From NCBI GenBank assembly GCA_964414815.1, contig CAYPXY010000021.1, positions 4,843 through 68,842 of the forward strand: a DNA stretch of 64,000 nucleotides, in the 5' to 3' direction. This stretch comes from Mariniblastus sp964414815. Its GTDB lineage: Bacteria; Planctomycetota; Planctomycetia; Pirellulales; Pirellulaceae. The notes beneath the pieces are model-generated. The model searched no databases and was not told where the DNA came from. It saw nothing but the letters and a program-made list of their open reading frames with translations. The translations under genes and the position numbers were made by a program. Of this stretch, positions 18,235-27,575 are shown one piece after another (the stretch's first letter is position 1; each line of letters opens with the position of its first letter).

Positions 18235-21051
18235 ATGCCAACAGCAAGCCTTTCTGACCATCCTCAACTTGAAATGGATTCCGTGGCTCATAGCTTATGT
18301 ATCACTCCGAATGGATTCTTGCGATTGCTCCCGGCGTTGGGCGAAAGTGGATCCATCCAGGAGGCAGCGGAATGCTCAAACGATTTCGTTCGGGGATTTG
18401 AAGCGTCTTCAGCGTCAGGGTTGACGCTTTTGGCGTCGCATCAGGTACTCGATGGTGGGTTGCACACACCCTACGTGCGTTCGCCAAGCCAGGCCAAATC
18501 ACATGACGTGGGGCTTCCGCCGTCATTCGGATTCTGGCGGCAGTTTGCACGGCGGTATTTTACTGCGATTTGTCGACAGTACTCCCAGGCGTCTGATCAA
18601 TGGAACTCGCCGATGGTTCCTGATGATGCAACGCTTGACCAATGGCTGCAATCCGCTCCGCCGATGCGCGGGATCGAATATTTGTCGATTGCAACCCTTC
18701 GCTCGTTGTGGACGGAACTGGACAACTACACAAAACAACAAGTTGTTACAAGCAAACGTAGCGTCGCTGACTATCTAAAATCGCTTGATCCCGCGTGGAA
18801 TCTGGTCGGTCGGGTTACTTTCCATCTCGCTGAAAACAAACGGAACCCTGACGCACCGTTTGCCTTTCTGGCGACTTACACGGAACGTCAATCTGCCAAA
18901 GGTACGCCGCAACATATTCCGCTGTCGGAAGCCGTCAGGGAATCGATCGAAAGCCGGAACACTCAGCGGCTCGATGAACTGCTGGAGCCGGTCGTGCGCG
19001 CTTCCAGGACAAGTCCGTTTGTTGCGCAATTACTCGAGTCGCGTGCTCTTTTTTCACCCCAAGCGTGGGGGATTCGCGATGCCTGGCAGTTTCTTTCCAG
19101 CGTTCCAGCCATGGAATCGGCGGGAGTGATCGTTCGCGTTCCGAATTGGTGGAATGCGTCCAGACCGCCTCGTCCGCAGGTCCAGGTCCGAATCGGATCA
19201 ACCCGGCGTCCGCTTTTTTCGCTCGATGACACGCTTGACTTTGATGTCGATGTGGCAATCGACGGCGAGCCGCTGACGGCGCAAGAGCTGCAACAACTGA
19301 TGAAGGCCCGCGAAGGCATGGCGTTGCTGCGGGGTAAGTGGATTCAAGTCGATCATCAGCGATTGCAGGATGCGTTATCGCATTGGAAGGAGCTTCAAAA
19401 GCAGCATGTCGGTGGACTGGATTTTCTTCAGGGGATGCGGCTATTGTCCGGTGCTGCGATTAGCCAAGGGGTGGATGACGAAGAGCAATCCTGGGCGCGG
19501 ATTGTGCCGGGAGCGTGGCTTGAGGAAGTGCTGCAAACGCTGCGCGATCCGGGAGGCAACGTGCAACTGGACCCGGGTGAAGGGTTGAACGCGACGCTCC
19601 GACACTATCAGGTCGATGGCGTTCGGTGGCTTTGGTTTGCCACGCAGCTTGGGTTGGGCGTTTGCCTGGCCGATGACATGGGACTGGGCAAGACCATCCA
19701 GATGATCGCGCTGCTGAAACAATTGAAAACAAAGCAGGCCAGTTCCAAGCAAAAGCATCAGACGAGTCTTCTGATCGTGCCCACATCGTTACTGGGTAAT
19801 TGGCAAAGAGAAGTCGAAAAGTTCGCGCCCGATCTGAAATTGTTCGTCGCGCATCGTTCGGTCACCGATGCCGACACGCTGAAAAAAGTTTCTGCCGATC
19901 CCGTAAAGGAGTTGAAAGGCTACGATCTGGTCGCGACGACTTACGGACTGGCACGGAATGCGGCGTGGCTGGCGGATCGATCCTGGCAATTAATCATCCT
20001 GGACGAAGCTCAGGCTATCAAAAACGCCAGTTCCACCCAAACCAAGTCGATCAAGAAACTGTCCGCGCGAAGTCGTGTCGTTCTGACTGGAACGCCTGTC
20101 GAAAACCATCTGGGCGATTTGTGGTCGTTGTTCGATTTCTGTTCGCCCGGATTACTCGGATCGGCCTCTGAATTCAAAAAATTTGTCAACGAAAAAGACG
20201 AAAAGGCTCGTTCACGGCGATTGGCGTCGATTCGAAAGCTGATTCGCCCGTATGTGTTGCGACGTTTGAAAACGGATCCGGATGTGGTGCCGGACCTCCC
20301 CGCGAAAACCGAAATGCGGATCGATTGCGGGCTGTCGCCGAAACAGGCGACCCTTTACCAGCAGGTCCTGGAGGATACGCAGAAGCTCATTGAGATCACC
20401 ACCGGCATCCAGCGTCGCGGTTTGGTCTTGTCGGTCTTGATGCAGTTGAAGCAAATCTGCAATCACCCGTCGCTCTATCTCAAACAGTCTTCATTCGCTA
20501 GCAAGGATGCCGGAAAGTTTGCCGAACTGGAGTCGATTTGCGCAACGCTGATCGAGAAGCAGGAAAAGCTGCTGGTGTTCACCCAGTTCCAGTCGATGTG
20601 CGAACCGCTGCATGAATTTCTCGCGGGCCTCTTTGGCCTCCCGGGGTTGGTGTTGACGGGTAAAACTTCAGCAGGCAAGCGAGGTAAGCTGGTCGCCGAG
20701 TTTCAGCAGGAACTGGGGCCACCATTTTTCGTCATCTCGCTCAAGGCGGGCGGGACCGGTTTAAACCTGACGGAGGCTTGCCACATCGTTCACTTTGATC
20801 GCTGGTGGAATCCCGCCGTCGAGGACCAGGCAACCGATCGCGCGTTTCGAATCGGCCAGAAGCGAAATGTTCTGGTGCATAAGTTCGTTTGCCGCGGGAC
20901 GCTTGAAGACCGGATCGACGAGTTGATCCAGTCGAAGAAGAAATTGAGTCATGAACTTTTCGGAAAAGACGGGGAACTGAACTTGACGGAAATGTCCAAT
21001 GACGAGCTAATGAAGTTTATCTCGCTGGATTTGAACAAGGCAACCGCGTGA
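18235..21051 (+). CDS. SNF2-family DNA-dependent ATPase
   Basis: About 938 residues from the ATG at 18235 (a TTG sits three codons upstream). The N-terminal ~450 residues are the bacterial SNF2-associated region. The ATPase core has LADDMGLGKT (motif I), DEAQAIKN (II), LTGTPVENHLGDLWSLF (III), VFTQFQSM (IV), SLKAGGTGLNLTEA (V) and DQATDRAFRIGQ (VI), all intact. It is followed 25 bp later by a SWIM zinc-finger gene, a pairing seen widely in bacteria, suggesting a joint DNA-remodelling function. The role is unproven; it translocates on DNA by family. Confidence 0.92.
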   Translation: MPTASLSDHPQLEMDSVAHSLCITPNGFLRLLPALGESGSIQEAAECSNDFVRGFEASSASGLTLLASHQVLDGGLHTPYVRSPSQAKSHDVGLPPSFGFWRQFARRYFTAICRQYSQASDQWNSPMVPDDATLDQWLQSAPPMRGIEYLSIATLRSLWTELDNYTKQQVVTSKRSVADYLKSLDPAWNLVGRVTFHLAENKRNPDAPFAFLATYTERQSAKGTPQHIPLSEAVRESIESRNTQRLDELLEPVVRASRTSPFVAQLLESRALFSPQAWGIRDAWQFLSSVPAMESAGVIVRVPNWWNASRPPRPQVQVRIGSTRRPLFSLDDTLDFDVDVAIDGEPLTAQELQQLMKAREGMALLRGKWIQVDHQRLQDALSHWKELQKQHVGGLDFLQGMRLLSGAAISQGVDDEEQSWARIVPGAWLEEVLQTLRDPGGNVQLDPGEGLNATLRHYQVDGVRWLWFATQLGLGVCLADDMGLGKTIQMIALLKQLKTKQASSKQKHQTSLLIVPTSLLGNWQREVEKFAPDLKLFVAHRSVTDADTLKKVSADPVKELKGYDLVATTYGLARNAAWLADRSWQLIILDEAQAIKNASSTQTKSIKKLSARSRVVLTGTPVENHLGDLWSLFDFCSPGLLGSASEFKKFVNEKDEKARSRRLASIRKLIRPYVLRRLKTDPDVVPDLPAKTEMRIDCGLSPKQATLYQQVLEDTQKLIEITTGIQRRGLVLSVLMQLKQICNHPSLYLKQSSFASKDAGKFAELESICATLIEKQEKLLVFTQFQSMCEPLHEFLAGLFGLPGLVLTGKTSAGKRGKLVAEFQQELGPPFFVISLKAGGTGLNLTEACHIVHFDRWWNPAVEDQATDRAFRIGQKRNVLVHKFVCRGTLEDRIDELIQSKKKLSHELFGKDGELNLTEMSNDELMKFISLDLNKATA

Positions 21052-21076
21052 TCGCGATAATTAAAAGGAAAAAAGC

Positions 21077-22285
21077 ATGGGCTACTACGACCGATATGGA
21101 TATGGCGGATGGGCACCTTATGTACCCGTTGCTGAGCGACGACGCAAAGCCCAAGCTCAGGCAAAACGGATGGCCGAAAAAGGAAAGCCCCTTTCACCAG
21201 TCAACATTACCGGACGCAAAATCGCGGACACGTTCTGGGGAACGGCGTGGTGCGACAATCTTGAAAAGTACTGCGACTTCGAAAATCGGATGCCGCGTGG
21301 CCGGACGTATGCGAGAAACGGTTCGGTGATCGACCTGCAAATTGAAGACGGCAAGATCACGTCGCTGGTCAGCGGATCCGACCTGTACAAGATAAAAATT
21401 GAAATGGATCGGTTACCCGCGAAAGAATGGGCGACTCTTTGCAAGACCTGTTCGAAGGAAGTGACATCGCTGCTCGATTTGATGCGAGGAAAGCTGCCCT
21501 CAGACGTGATCGCACGACTGACCGACCCGAAGCAGGGCATGTTCCCCAAACCCAAGGAGCTTCATGTCCGTTGCAGTTGCCCAGACTACGCGCGAATGTG
21601 CAAACATATTGCAGCAACGCTCTATGGGGTCGGTCATCGGCTCGATACGCAACCTGAATTGTTCTTCAAACTGCGCGGCGTCGAACAAATGGATCTTGTA
21701 TCACAGGCCTTGAAAACGCAAAAGACCGACGATGTGATCGGAATCCATCAAACTTCAAAGCTCGACGGAGAGGACCTCGGTTCGATGTTTGGTATCGACT
21801 TGGTCAGCTCGGCGGATTCCGGTACCGATTCGCCAAAGGGAACCACACGAAAAAGCAAACCCGTCTCACGCCGTAAATCCAGTTCGAAACGTGTTGCTCC
21901 AACGAAGGCAAAATCTGAACCGAAAGCCAAGCGTGTGGCAAAGGTGGATACAAAATCGAAGCCTCAGGTTGTAATTCCCAAGCCCAAGCTCAAATCCAAA
22001 CCAAAGGCCAAAGTGCCAAACAAGGTTTCCGGCAACAAGACCTCTAAAGCCTTGGGAGCCGGTAAGGCCGTGGGAGCAGGTAAAGCCGTGCGAGCAAGCA
22101 CAAAATCAGCCACTGCAAAATCGCCGATCACAAAATCGCCGATCACAAAATCGCCGATCACAAAATCGCCGATCGTCAAATCAACTGGCATCACCAGCAA
22201 GTCAGCTGCCGTAAAGCAACCAACGGCCAAAAAGAAAGTGACTGCGAAAGCCACTTCTAAAGCTGCCAGAGGAAAGCCAAGGTAG
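21077..22285 (+). CDS. SWIM zinc-finger protein with histone H1-like Lys-rich tail
   Basis: A 402-residue protein with an AAAAGGAA ribosome-binding site before the ATG at 21077. The N-terminal ~210 residues hold the SWIM motif CSCPDYARMCKH (CxC...CxH, zinc-binding). From ~250 the sequence turns into a Lys/Ala/Ser/Pro tail resembling linker histone tails, including tandem ITKSP units (four copies, the last VKSP-like; DNA around 22128-22180) and GAGKAV repeats. The tail probably binds nucleic acid. It is coupled to the upstream SNF2 ATPase and is likely its partner. The low-complexity tail is a candidate for length variation between strains. Confidence 0.85.
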   Translation: MGYYDRYGYGGWAPYVPVAERRRKAQAQAKRMAEKGKPLSPVNITGRKIADTFWGTAWCDNLEKYCDFENRMPRGRTYARNGSVIDLQIEDGKITSLVSGSDLYKIKIEMDRLPAKEWATLCKTCSKEVTSLLDLMRGKLPSDVIARLTDPKQGMFPKPKELHVRCSCPDYARMCKHIAATLYGVGHRLDTQPELFFKLRGVEQMDLVSQALKTQKTDDVIGIHQTSKLDGEDLGSMFGIDLVSSADSGTDSPKGTTRKSKPVSRRKSSSKRVAPTKAKSEPKAKRVAKVDTKSKPQVVIPKPKLKSKPKAKVPNKVSGNKTSKALGAGKAVGAGKAVRASTKSATAKSPITKSPITKSPITKSPIVKSTGITSKSAAVKQPTAKKKVTAKATSKAARGKPR

Positions 22286-22355
22286 TTGTCATTTTGGAAT
22301 GATTCTACTTGAAACGAGTGTAGCTTGCAGTCCCTCAAAGCGTACTAGAGATCTC

Positions 22356-22751
22356 ATGAATCCAGAGCCATTCCAGCCATTATCTGTGAACCATTTCAGG
22401 ACAAGCCCCAGGCTTTCGTTTGGATCGAAGTTCCTTTGGTTCTTTCTGCTACCCCACGTCATTGTGATTCCAGTTGTCTGGATGTCGTCGGTTTCGATCT
22501 TTAGCGCGACGAGCAGAGGCGGACTTGGCCAGTTGTTTGACATTCTCGGGAGGTACTTTACGTTGGGCGAAATTCCAATACGAGTATTCTTGCCGATTGC
22601 TTTGCTTTCGTTTTGCTTGACTTTCCTACCTTGGAAAACCCGAGCCATGGCATTTGTTTGTGGTCTGCTATTGTTGTTGGTTGCGGATGGGGGTGGTGCG
22701 GTATATTTTCTCTCAACGCCGTATGAATTTGACACCCGGATACGACACTAG
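22356..22751 (+). CDS. Hypothetical small membrane protein
   Basis: 131 residues from the ATG at 22356. Three hydrophobic segments are visible (FLWFFLLPHVIVIPVVWM, IRVFLPIALLSFCLTFL and a C-terminal AFVCGLLLLLVADGGG), giving an inner-membrane protein with no recognised domain. The start is uncertain because a longer frame opens at 22299. It follows the SWIM gene by 70 bp on the same strand. Confidence 0.5.
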   Translation: MNPEPFQPLSVNHFRTSPRLSFGSKFLWFFLLPHVIVIPVVWMSSVSIFSATSRGGLGQLFDILGRYFTLGEIPIRVFLPIALLSFCLTFLPWKTRAMAFVCGLLLLLVADGGGAVYFLSTPYEFDTRIRH

Positions 22752-22774
22752 TGCTTTGTGACCGCTGAAAATGC

Positions 22775-22832
22775 GGGGTAGGCTTCAGCCTGCCGAGGCT
22801 ACCAACAAACGGCAGACTGGAAGCCTACCCCA
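22775..22832. repeat. Imperfect inverted repeat (intergenic palindrome)
   Basis: Left arm 22775-22795 (GGGGTAGGCTTCAGCCTGCC...) is complementary, with a few mismatches, to 22810-22831 (...ACTGGAAGCCTACCCC). It forms a ~21-bp stem around a short loop between convergent genes. It looks like a REP/planctomycete interspersed palindrome and could also end transcription, though no T tract follows. Confidence 0.6.
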
Positions 22833-22890
22833 CAGACCGACTTTTCATCCGCCGCTCGGCTACCCAAACAGGAGATGGCGGAAAGAAATC

Positions 22891-23487
22891 TTATTCTTCG
22901 AAAAACTCTGTCTTCAAAAAATTCGAGGTGAGTCGATACGCTTCTCGATGCAGCGGCAGCAGGCCGTGGTTGCATGTGACAATGGCAAAATCCTTTTCGC
23001 CCGGCAGATGGGTTCTTGGCTGGTGGATCACCGCATCGAATTTGGCAGCGATGATGCCGAACTTGTAGCTGCTGGGCGCGGGCAAGTGATTTACAAAGCT
23101 GTCCGGTGAATGGCTCAGCTCGACCATTGTCGGACAGAGCCAGCGAACGCCTGGACCAATCCAGCGCGCTGCATGAGACCCTTGATTCGGTGGCGAAAGC
23201 ATCACCACTCGCCCCATCTGCGGCGGGCAATAAAGCTCCAGCGCCGTTCGAATCACGATGCAGCCCATGCTGTGGCCGACAAAATGAATGGTCTCCACAT
23301 CATCCCGCTTGGCAACTGCGCGTACTTGTTCGACCAGCTTCAGCGCATGATGGCGGCACGATTTCAGGGTACTGCGGTAGCCCCAATTGATCGTTTCGTA
23401 TCCTTCACTTCGCAGCTTCCTTGCCATCGGCCACATCAGCAGTGGATTGGCAGCAAGTCCGTGAAGTAGAAAGACGATTCTTTTCAT
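22891..23487 (-). CDS. Alpha/beta hydrolase (lipase/esterase-like)
   Basis: A 198-residue protein opening with the oxyanion-type LLHGLAANP. The nucleophile elbow is GHSMG; a Pro-rich LSPPNQGSHAA loop and a late His (ATCNHGLLPLHRE) could complete the triad. The short length fits cytoplasmic EstA/PGAP1-like hydrolases. No signal peptide. The gene stands 47 bp downstream of the GTPase gene on the same strand. Substrate unknown. Confidence 0.75.
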   Translation of the reverse strand: MKRIVFLLHGLAANPLLMWPMARKLRSEGYETINWGYRSTLKSCRHHALKLVEQVRAVAKRDDVETIHFVGHSMGCIVIRTALELYCPPQMGRVVMLSPPNQGSHAARWIGPGVRWLCPTMVELSHSPDSFVNHLPAPSSYKFGIIAAKFDAVIHQPRTHLPGEKDFAIVTCNHGLLPLHREAYRLTSNFLKTEFFEE

Positions 23488-23534
23488 GGTTCGTGTGTAA
23501 GCGTTCTACAATTTTTCGTCAGTTGCGCTCGTGC

Positions 23535-25262
23535 CTACTTCCCCTTCTTTCCTCGAATCAACTTCCAGTTCGAAAACAATGACTTGGCACTCGTCCTGGC
23601 TTGCTGAAACAAGACCTTGAAGCGGCCTTGATTGAGGGTTGCTTCATAGGCCGCAAGCAGCGCCGCCGAGCGGGCCCCGTCCAGATGTTTGGCCAGCGTG
23701 GGAAGTAATGCCTCGTTGACACCCGTTCGATGGGCCGAACTCAGATCGCTGCAAACCGGAACCACATCATCCACCAGCGACCCCAGCTCGGTTTGAACCT
23801 TTTCAATGGCTTTGGCCAGCGAAACCGCTCGCACCTCAACCGCCGTTTGCGTTTCACCCGCTACCTCAGCCTCGGTGGAAGAATCAATGGGCAATTCCTC
23901 TTCCGCAAGACGATCCATGTGAGTCAAAACCGCGATCACGGTCGGGGGTCGCAGATTGGCTTTCGTTCGATAGGACTCGTCAATCCGAATCAACAATTCC
24001 CGATCCGATGTCCAATCTGGATCCTGAGCATTCAATACCAACAAAATCGCGTGAGCGTTTTCCACGGCAAATTGGGCGGTCCGGTTGAGCACCTTGCCTT
24101 TTGTATTCGGTTCGTAGCCCGGTGTGTCGATCAACCGGATCGTCACCCGGTTTTCGTCCGTCGACAGGTCGTATGCCTCAATCGATTTTGTCGGCAGCGC
24201 CTTTTCTGTGGATACCTTTGGTTTCGCCGCATCCGCGTTGGGTTGGCTGTCGAGCATCGCACAGATCAGGCTGGACTTGCCCGACCCTCGTTGCCCCAGT
24301 ACTGCAATTTCAACCGACTTAGGCCGAACGGTCGGCGGTGCAGATCGATGGGAGGACGAACCGTTGACTTTCGGAGCTTCGTTTCCAGCATCGTTTGATG
24401 GTGGTTCATGATCACGTTCGCCGTCCGGTGAAATCATTTCCGACTCCCGATCACCAGAAATCGGCTCGACGTTTCGATGGGGCTGGAACGTTGCCCGATA
24501 GGCGTCGGCGCCTCCGCGAAGCCGACCGCTGTTCATCTCGATCAGGTAGTAACCGAGCTGCCGGACGAATCGCAAATACAGAAGTTTCAGAATCTCCATC
24601 TGCAGGCCGCCGGTCACCTGTTCATTGGTGGCTTTCGAAGTTCCCCATTGGGCCAGATTGAACGGGTTGAACAGAATCTTGGCCGCCCAATAGCCCTTGG
24701 TCAACTGCCGCACGAGGTTGGGAGTCTCGGCCAGTTTTCGCCACTGGTTAATCGTCAGCATTCGGCTTCCCGGAATGGACGTCATCGCCAGTTCCTCGAG
24801 ATCGTCTGCGACCAATCGACAGGCGGCCAGAATTTCGGGAACCGTTCGACCCGAAATCGGATCGGAGGTATCGGGATGATAGTGCCGCGCCAGGGCGTGC
24901 GCGATGATTTGGGACTGGTCCCAGTAGAACTGGATGTCGGTCAACTGGTCGGTGGTGAACTGGTCGACTTCTTCCTGAAACTTTTGGACGATTTCGGCGG
25001 CTTCTTCGTCGCGGGGCGTCCAGTGAATGGCCTGGATGGATTTTTTTTCTTCGGGAACGGGGGCTGGCCAGAGTTTGGCCACGATCCAGGCGATCGCCCA
25101 CGCGATCGGCCCCAACCACCAGACCCAGATCATCCAGCCCACGCGCCAGATCGCAAACGCGGCGACGATCCCGTAGACCAGAATCGGCAGGAACAGCAGC
25201 ACCAGGAGGATCAGCATCCTCGGTGTCACCAGCCCCGCCGTTTTGTCTTTGAGGAATTTCAT
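23535..25262 (-). CDS. Membrane-anchored Era-like GTPase
   Basis: A 575-residue protein with two N-terminal hydrophobic segments (~16-38 and ~42-64), a helical middle region to ~260, a charged linker, and a C-terminal TRAFAC GTPase. G1 is GQRGSGKSS (323-331), G3 is DTPGY, and G4 is THMD rather than NKxD, as in some YcjX/IRG-like or Toc-type GTPases. It resembles YcjF/DUF697-type membrane GTPases in layout. Divergent from no close partner; the phosphate transporter gene lies 29 bp upstream on the same strand. Function unknown. Confidence 0.75.
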   Translation of the reverse strand: MKFLKDKTAGLVTPRMLILLVLLFLPILVYGIVAAFAIWRVGWMIWVWWLGPIAWAIAWIVAKLWPAPVPEEKKSIQAIHWTPRDEEAAEIVQKFQEEVDQFTTDQLTDIQFYWDQSQIIAHALARHYHPDTSDPISGRTVPEILAACRLVADDLEELAMTSIPGSRMLTINQWRKLAETPNLVRQLTKGYWAAKILFNPFNLAQWGTSKATNEQVTGGLQMEILKLLYLRFVRQLGYYLIEMNSGRLRGGADAYRATFQPHRNVEPISGDRESEMISPDGERDHEPPSNDAGNEAPKVNGSSSHRSAPPTVRPKSVEIAVLGQRGSGKSSLICAMLDSQPNADAAKPKVSTEKALPTKSIEAYDLSTDENRVTIRLIDTPGYEPNTKGKVLNRTAQFAVENAHAILLVLNAQDPDWTSDRELLIRIDESYRTKANLRPPTVIAVLTHMDRLAEEELPIDSSTEAEVAGETQTAVEVRAVSLAKAIEKVQTELGSLVDDVVPVCSDLSSAHRTGVNEALLPTLAKHLDGARSAALLAAYEATLNQGRFKVLFQQARTSAKSLFSNWKLIRGKKGK

Positions 25263-25291
25263 ATCCTGCTATTATAATCGATACTTATGAT

Positions 25292-26785
25292 CTATTCCTT
25301 CGGCAGGTCGAATAGATTTCCATCGATAAAGATCAATCGCAACAACAAAAAGAAAACCATCGACAGGAGCGCTCCGGCGGGAATCGTGACAATCCAGCCT
25401 GCGGCAATGTCCCGCATGACACGGAGATTCAGGGCATTGATCCCCTTGGCCAGCCCGACGCCTAAAACCGCTCCGACCAGCGTATGGGTGGTGCTGACCG
25501 GCAGCCCGACGGGCAAAATCGAGGCCAGCAGAATCACCAACGACGCAGAAAATTCCGCGCAGTAACCCCGGCTCGGAGTCAACTCCGTGATTTTCTCGCC
25601 GACCGTGCGGATCACTTTCCAGCCCCACATCGCCAACCCTGAAATGATGCCGACACCGCCCAGATAAAGCGTCCATACGGGAACGGGTGAGCTTGCCGCA
25701 ACGGATTTTAGCTGGATAGCCTGCCAAGCGGATGACATCGGGCCGATCGCGTTGGACACATCGTTCGCTCCGTGGGCAAACGCTACGAAGCAGGCGGTCA
25801 AAATCTGGAGACCGATAAAAATACGCTCGACCTGACGCAGATCGGGATTCTCGGTAAAGCTCTTCATGCGGTGCATGGCGCCGGCTTCGAGTTGTTCGGC
25901 CTCCTTCAGCAGTTGTTCGGCCCTCAAGCGGAGATCGCCGGACGCGGAATTACGAACGCGTTGCAGATGCTTGACGGTTTTGCCTAGCGAACGCGTGACT
26001 TCTGGGCCGACGGAATCTTCATCCTCGGGCGTACTGCTTCGGTACCCCCGGACGACGTATTTCATCACGAACCAGGCAACGGCTCCCAACACGGAGGCAA
26101 CCCCTAGAACCGCCGCCAGGAAAAACAGACTGTCGGTTTGAAACTCAAGCCGCTTCCACAACGGTTTCAGCGCCTTCATTGCGACCATGCCGGTCAATAC
26201 GGCGAGCGTCGCTGCGGCCAGCCACGGCGCGACCCGTTTGGCAGCTTCCACGGGATCGGGCTGGTAAAAAATATGCCTCAGAATAAATCCGAAACAGAGA
26301 TACGAAACCACTCCGGCCAGCAGCGGTGAGAAAATCCAACCTCCTCCAATGAGGAGCACTTCTTCCCATTTGATGCCAGCCGAACCGACGGTGAGACAGG
26401 CGAATCCAATCACCGCACCGACCAGGGAATGGGTGGTAGAAACCGGCCAGTGCATGTAGGTCGCAAACATCAACCAGGTACCGGACGCAAACAGTGCGGC
26501 GATCATCCCACAGGCCAGGATGTAGGGAGCGGTATCGGGAAACATCTCGGCGATTTTCCCGGTGTCAAAAATTTTGCTGCGAATGGTCTCGGTCACGTTC
26601 GATCCCACCATGACCGCTCCCGCAAACTCGAAGATGGCGGCCAGAATCACTGCCGTGCGCAAACTCAGCGCGCCCGATCCGACGGAGGTCCCCATCGCAT
26701 TGGCCACATCGTTGGCACCGATGTTCCAGGCGGCATAGAATCCGCAGACCAGCACCAGAATAATCAGAATGGTTTCAGCACCCAT
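25292..26785 (-). CDS. PiT-family inorganic phosphate transporter
   Basis: A 497-residue integral membrane protein with the two inverted PiT signature repeats, GANDVANAMGTSVGSGAL near the N-terminus and GANDVSNAIGP in the second half. A charged cytoplasmic loop lies between them. It imports phosphate (sodium- or proton-coupled) across the inner membrane. Its start codon overlaps the stop of the DUF47 gene as TAATG, so the two are translationally coupled. This gene pair is standard. Confidence 0.93.
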   Translation of the reverse strand: MGAETILIILVLVCGFYAAWNIGANDVANAMGTSVGSGALSLRTAVILAAIFEFAGAVMVGSNVTETIRSKIFDTGKIAEMFPDTAPYILACGMIAALFASGTWLMFATYMHWPVSTTHSLVGAVIGFACLTVGSAGIKWEEVLLIGGGWIFSPLLAGVVSYLCFGFILRHIFYQPDPVEAAKRVAPWLAAATLAVLTGMVAMKALKPLWKRLEFQTDSLFFLAAVLGVASVLGAVAWFVMKYVVRGYRSSTPEDEDSVGPEVTRSLGKTVKHLQRVRNSASGDLRLRAEQLLKEAEQLEAGAMHRMKSFTENPDLRQVERIFIGLQILTACFVAFAHGANDVSNAIGPMSSAWQAIQLKSVAASSPVPVWTLYLGGVGIISGLAMWGWKVIRTVGEKITELTPSRGYCAEFSASLVILLASILPVGLPVSTTHTLVGAVLGVGLAKGINALNLRVMRDIAAGWIVTIPAGALLSMVFFLLLRLIFIDGNLFDLPKE

Positions 26786-27459
26786 TATTTCAAACTCAAC
26801 GTTTTCTGGACTCTTTCAGCGAGGTCTTCCGCGAGGTTTGAAATCTCGCTCAGGACATTGGTTAAACGCATCCAGAGATGAAACTCGGTGTAGCTCAATT
26901 CCTGCTCCATGGAATAGAGTTTTTTCAATAAACGGACTTGCACGATGTCGGCCTGATGTTCTGCGTAAGCCGTTTGCGACGCAAGGCTGCGAACCTTTTC
27001 TGCATCGACGCCACCAAAGCCCGATTCGATCAATTCGTCGAGCAGCCGGATGATGGCGGCGGCAACGTCAAAGGCTTTCAAGTTGAACTGAATGAATTCT
27101 GAAAAGTCTTCAGAGATGGCGGCCGGGACCGGCAGTGGCTTGAAGGTCAACACGCGGCAGACATCTTCGGCCACATCGGCAAGACTGTCCTGCAGCGAAA
27201 GGATCTCGAGTACTTCGATGCGGTCGATAGGCATGAACACCCGCTTCAGCAACCGGTTGCGAATATCGGTTTTGACTTCGTCGGCCTGATGTTCGAGCGC
27301 GGAGGCTTCCTCGGCAATATCGTCGAGCGCTTCATAGCGACCGGCTCGCGCAGCGTCGAGCGCTTCGGTCATTTTATTGACGCACTGCCTGACGCGATCC
27401 ATGTGAAGCTGGATTTGACCAAACGGTGAACGACCAAAGAGTTTGCCGATAGTGCTCAT
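26785..27459 (-). CDS. DUF47/PhoU-like phosphate transport regulator
   Basis: A 224-residue all-helical protein of the TIGR00153/DUF47 family (distant PhoU relatives). It begins MSTIGKLFGRSPFGQIQLH and carries the E/D-rich helices (EEASALEHQADEVK) that bind metal clusters in PhoU-like proteins. First gene of the two-gene operon with the PiT transporter; the proteins probably work together at the membrane. Confidence 0.9.
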   Translation of the reverse strand: MSTIGKLFGRSPFGQIQLHMDRVRQCVNKMTEALDAARAGRYEALDDIAEEASALEHQADEVKTDIRNRLLKRVFMPIDRIEVLEILSLQDSLADVAEDVCRVLTFKPLPVPAAISEDFSEFIQFNLKAFDVAAAIIRLLDELIESGFGGVDAEKVRSLASQTAYAEHQADIVQVRLLKKLYSMEQELSYTEFHLWMRLTNVLSEISNLAEDLAERVQKTLSLK

Positions 27460-27493
27460 GGAGTTAGCGATTAAAATGGGGGACTAAAAAGAC

Positions 27494-27538
27494 AGGGCAG
27501 GGTAGGAGATAGGGCAGGGTAGGAGATAGGGTAGGGGG
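27494..27538. repeat. Short G-rich tandem repeat
   Basis: A 17-bp unit (AGGGCAGGGTAGGAGAT) is present twice in tandem at 27494-27510 and 27511-27527, followed by a partial third copy. It lies upstream of the DUF47-PiT operon, between it and the convergently placed TIGR03790 gene end. Confidence 0.8.
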
Positions 27539-27575
27539 AATTGATGGGGGTAGGTCAGGTGATTGGGGGGGCGAT

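Noticed and set aside
24477..25277. 266-codon plus-strand frame across the GTPase gene
   Set aside because: Antisense shadow of a gene with intact GTPase motifs.
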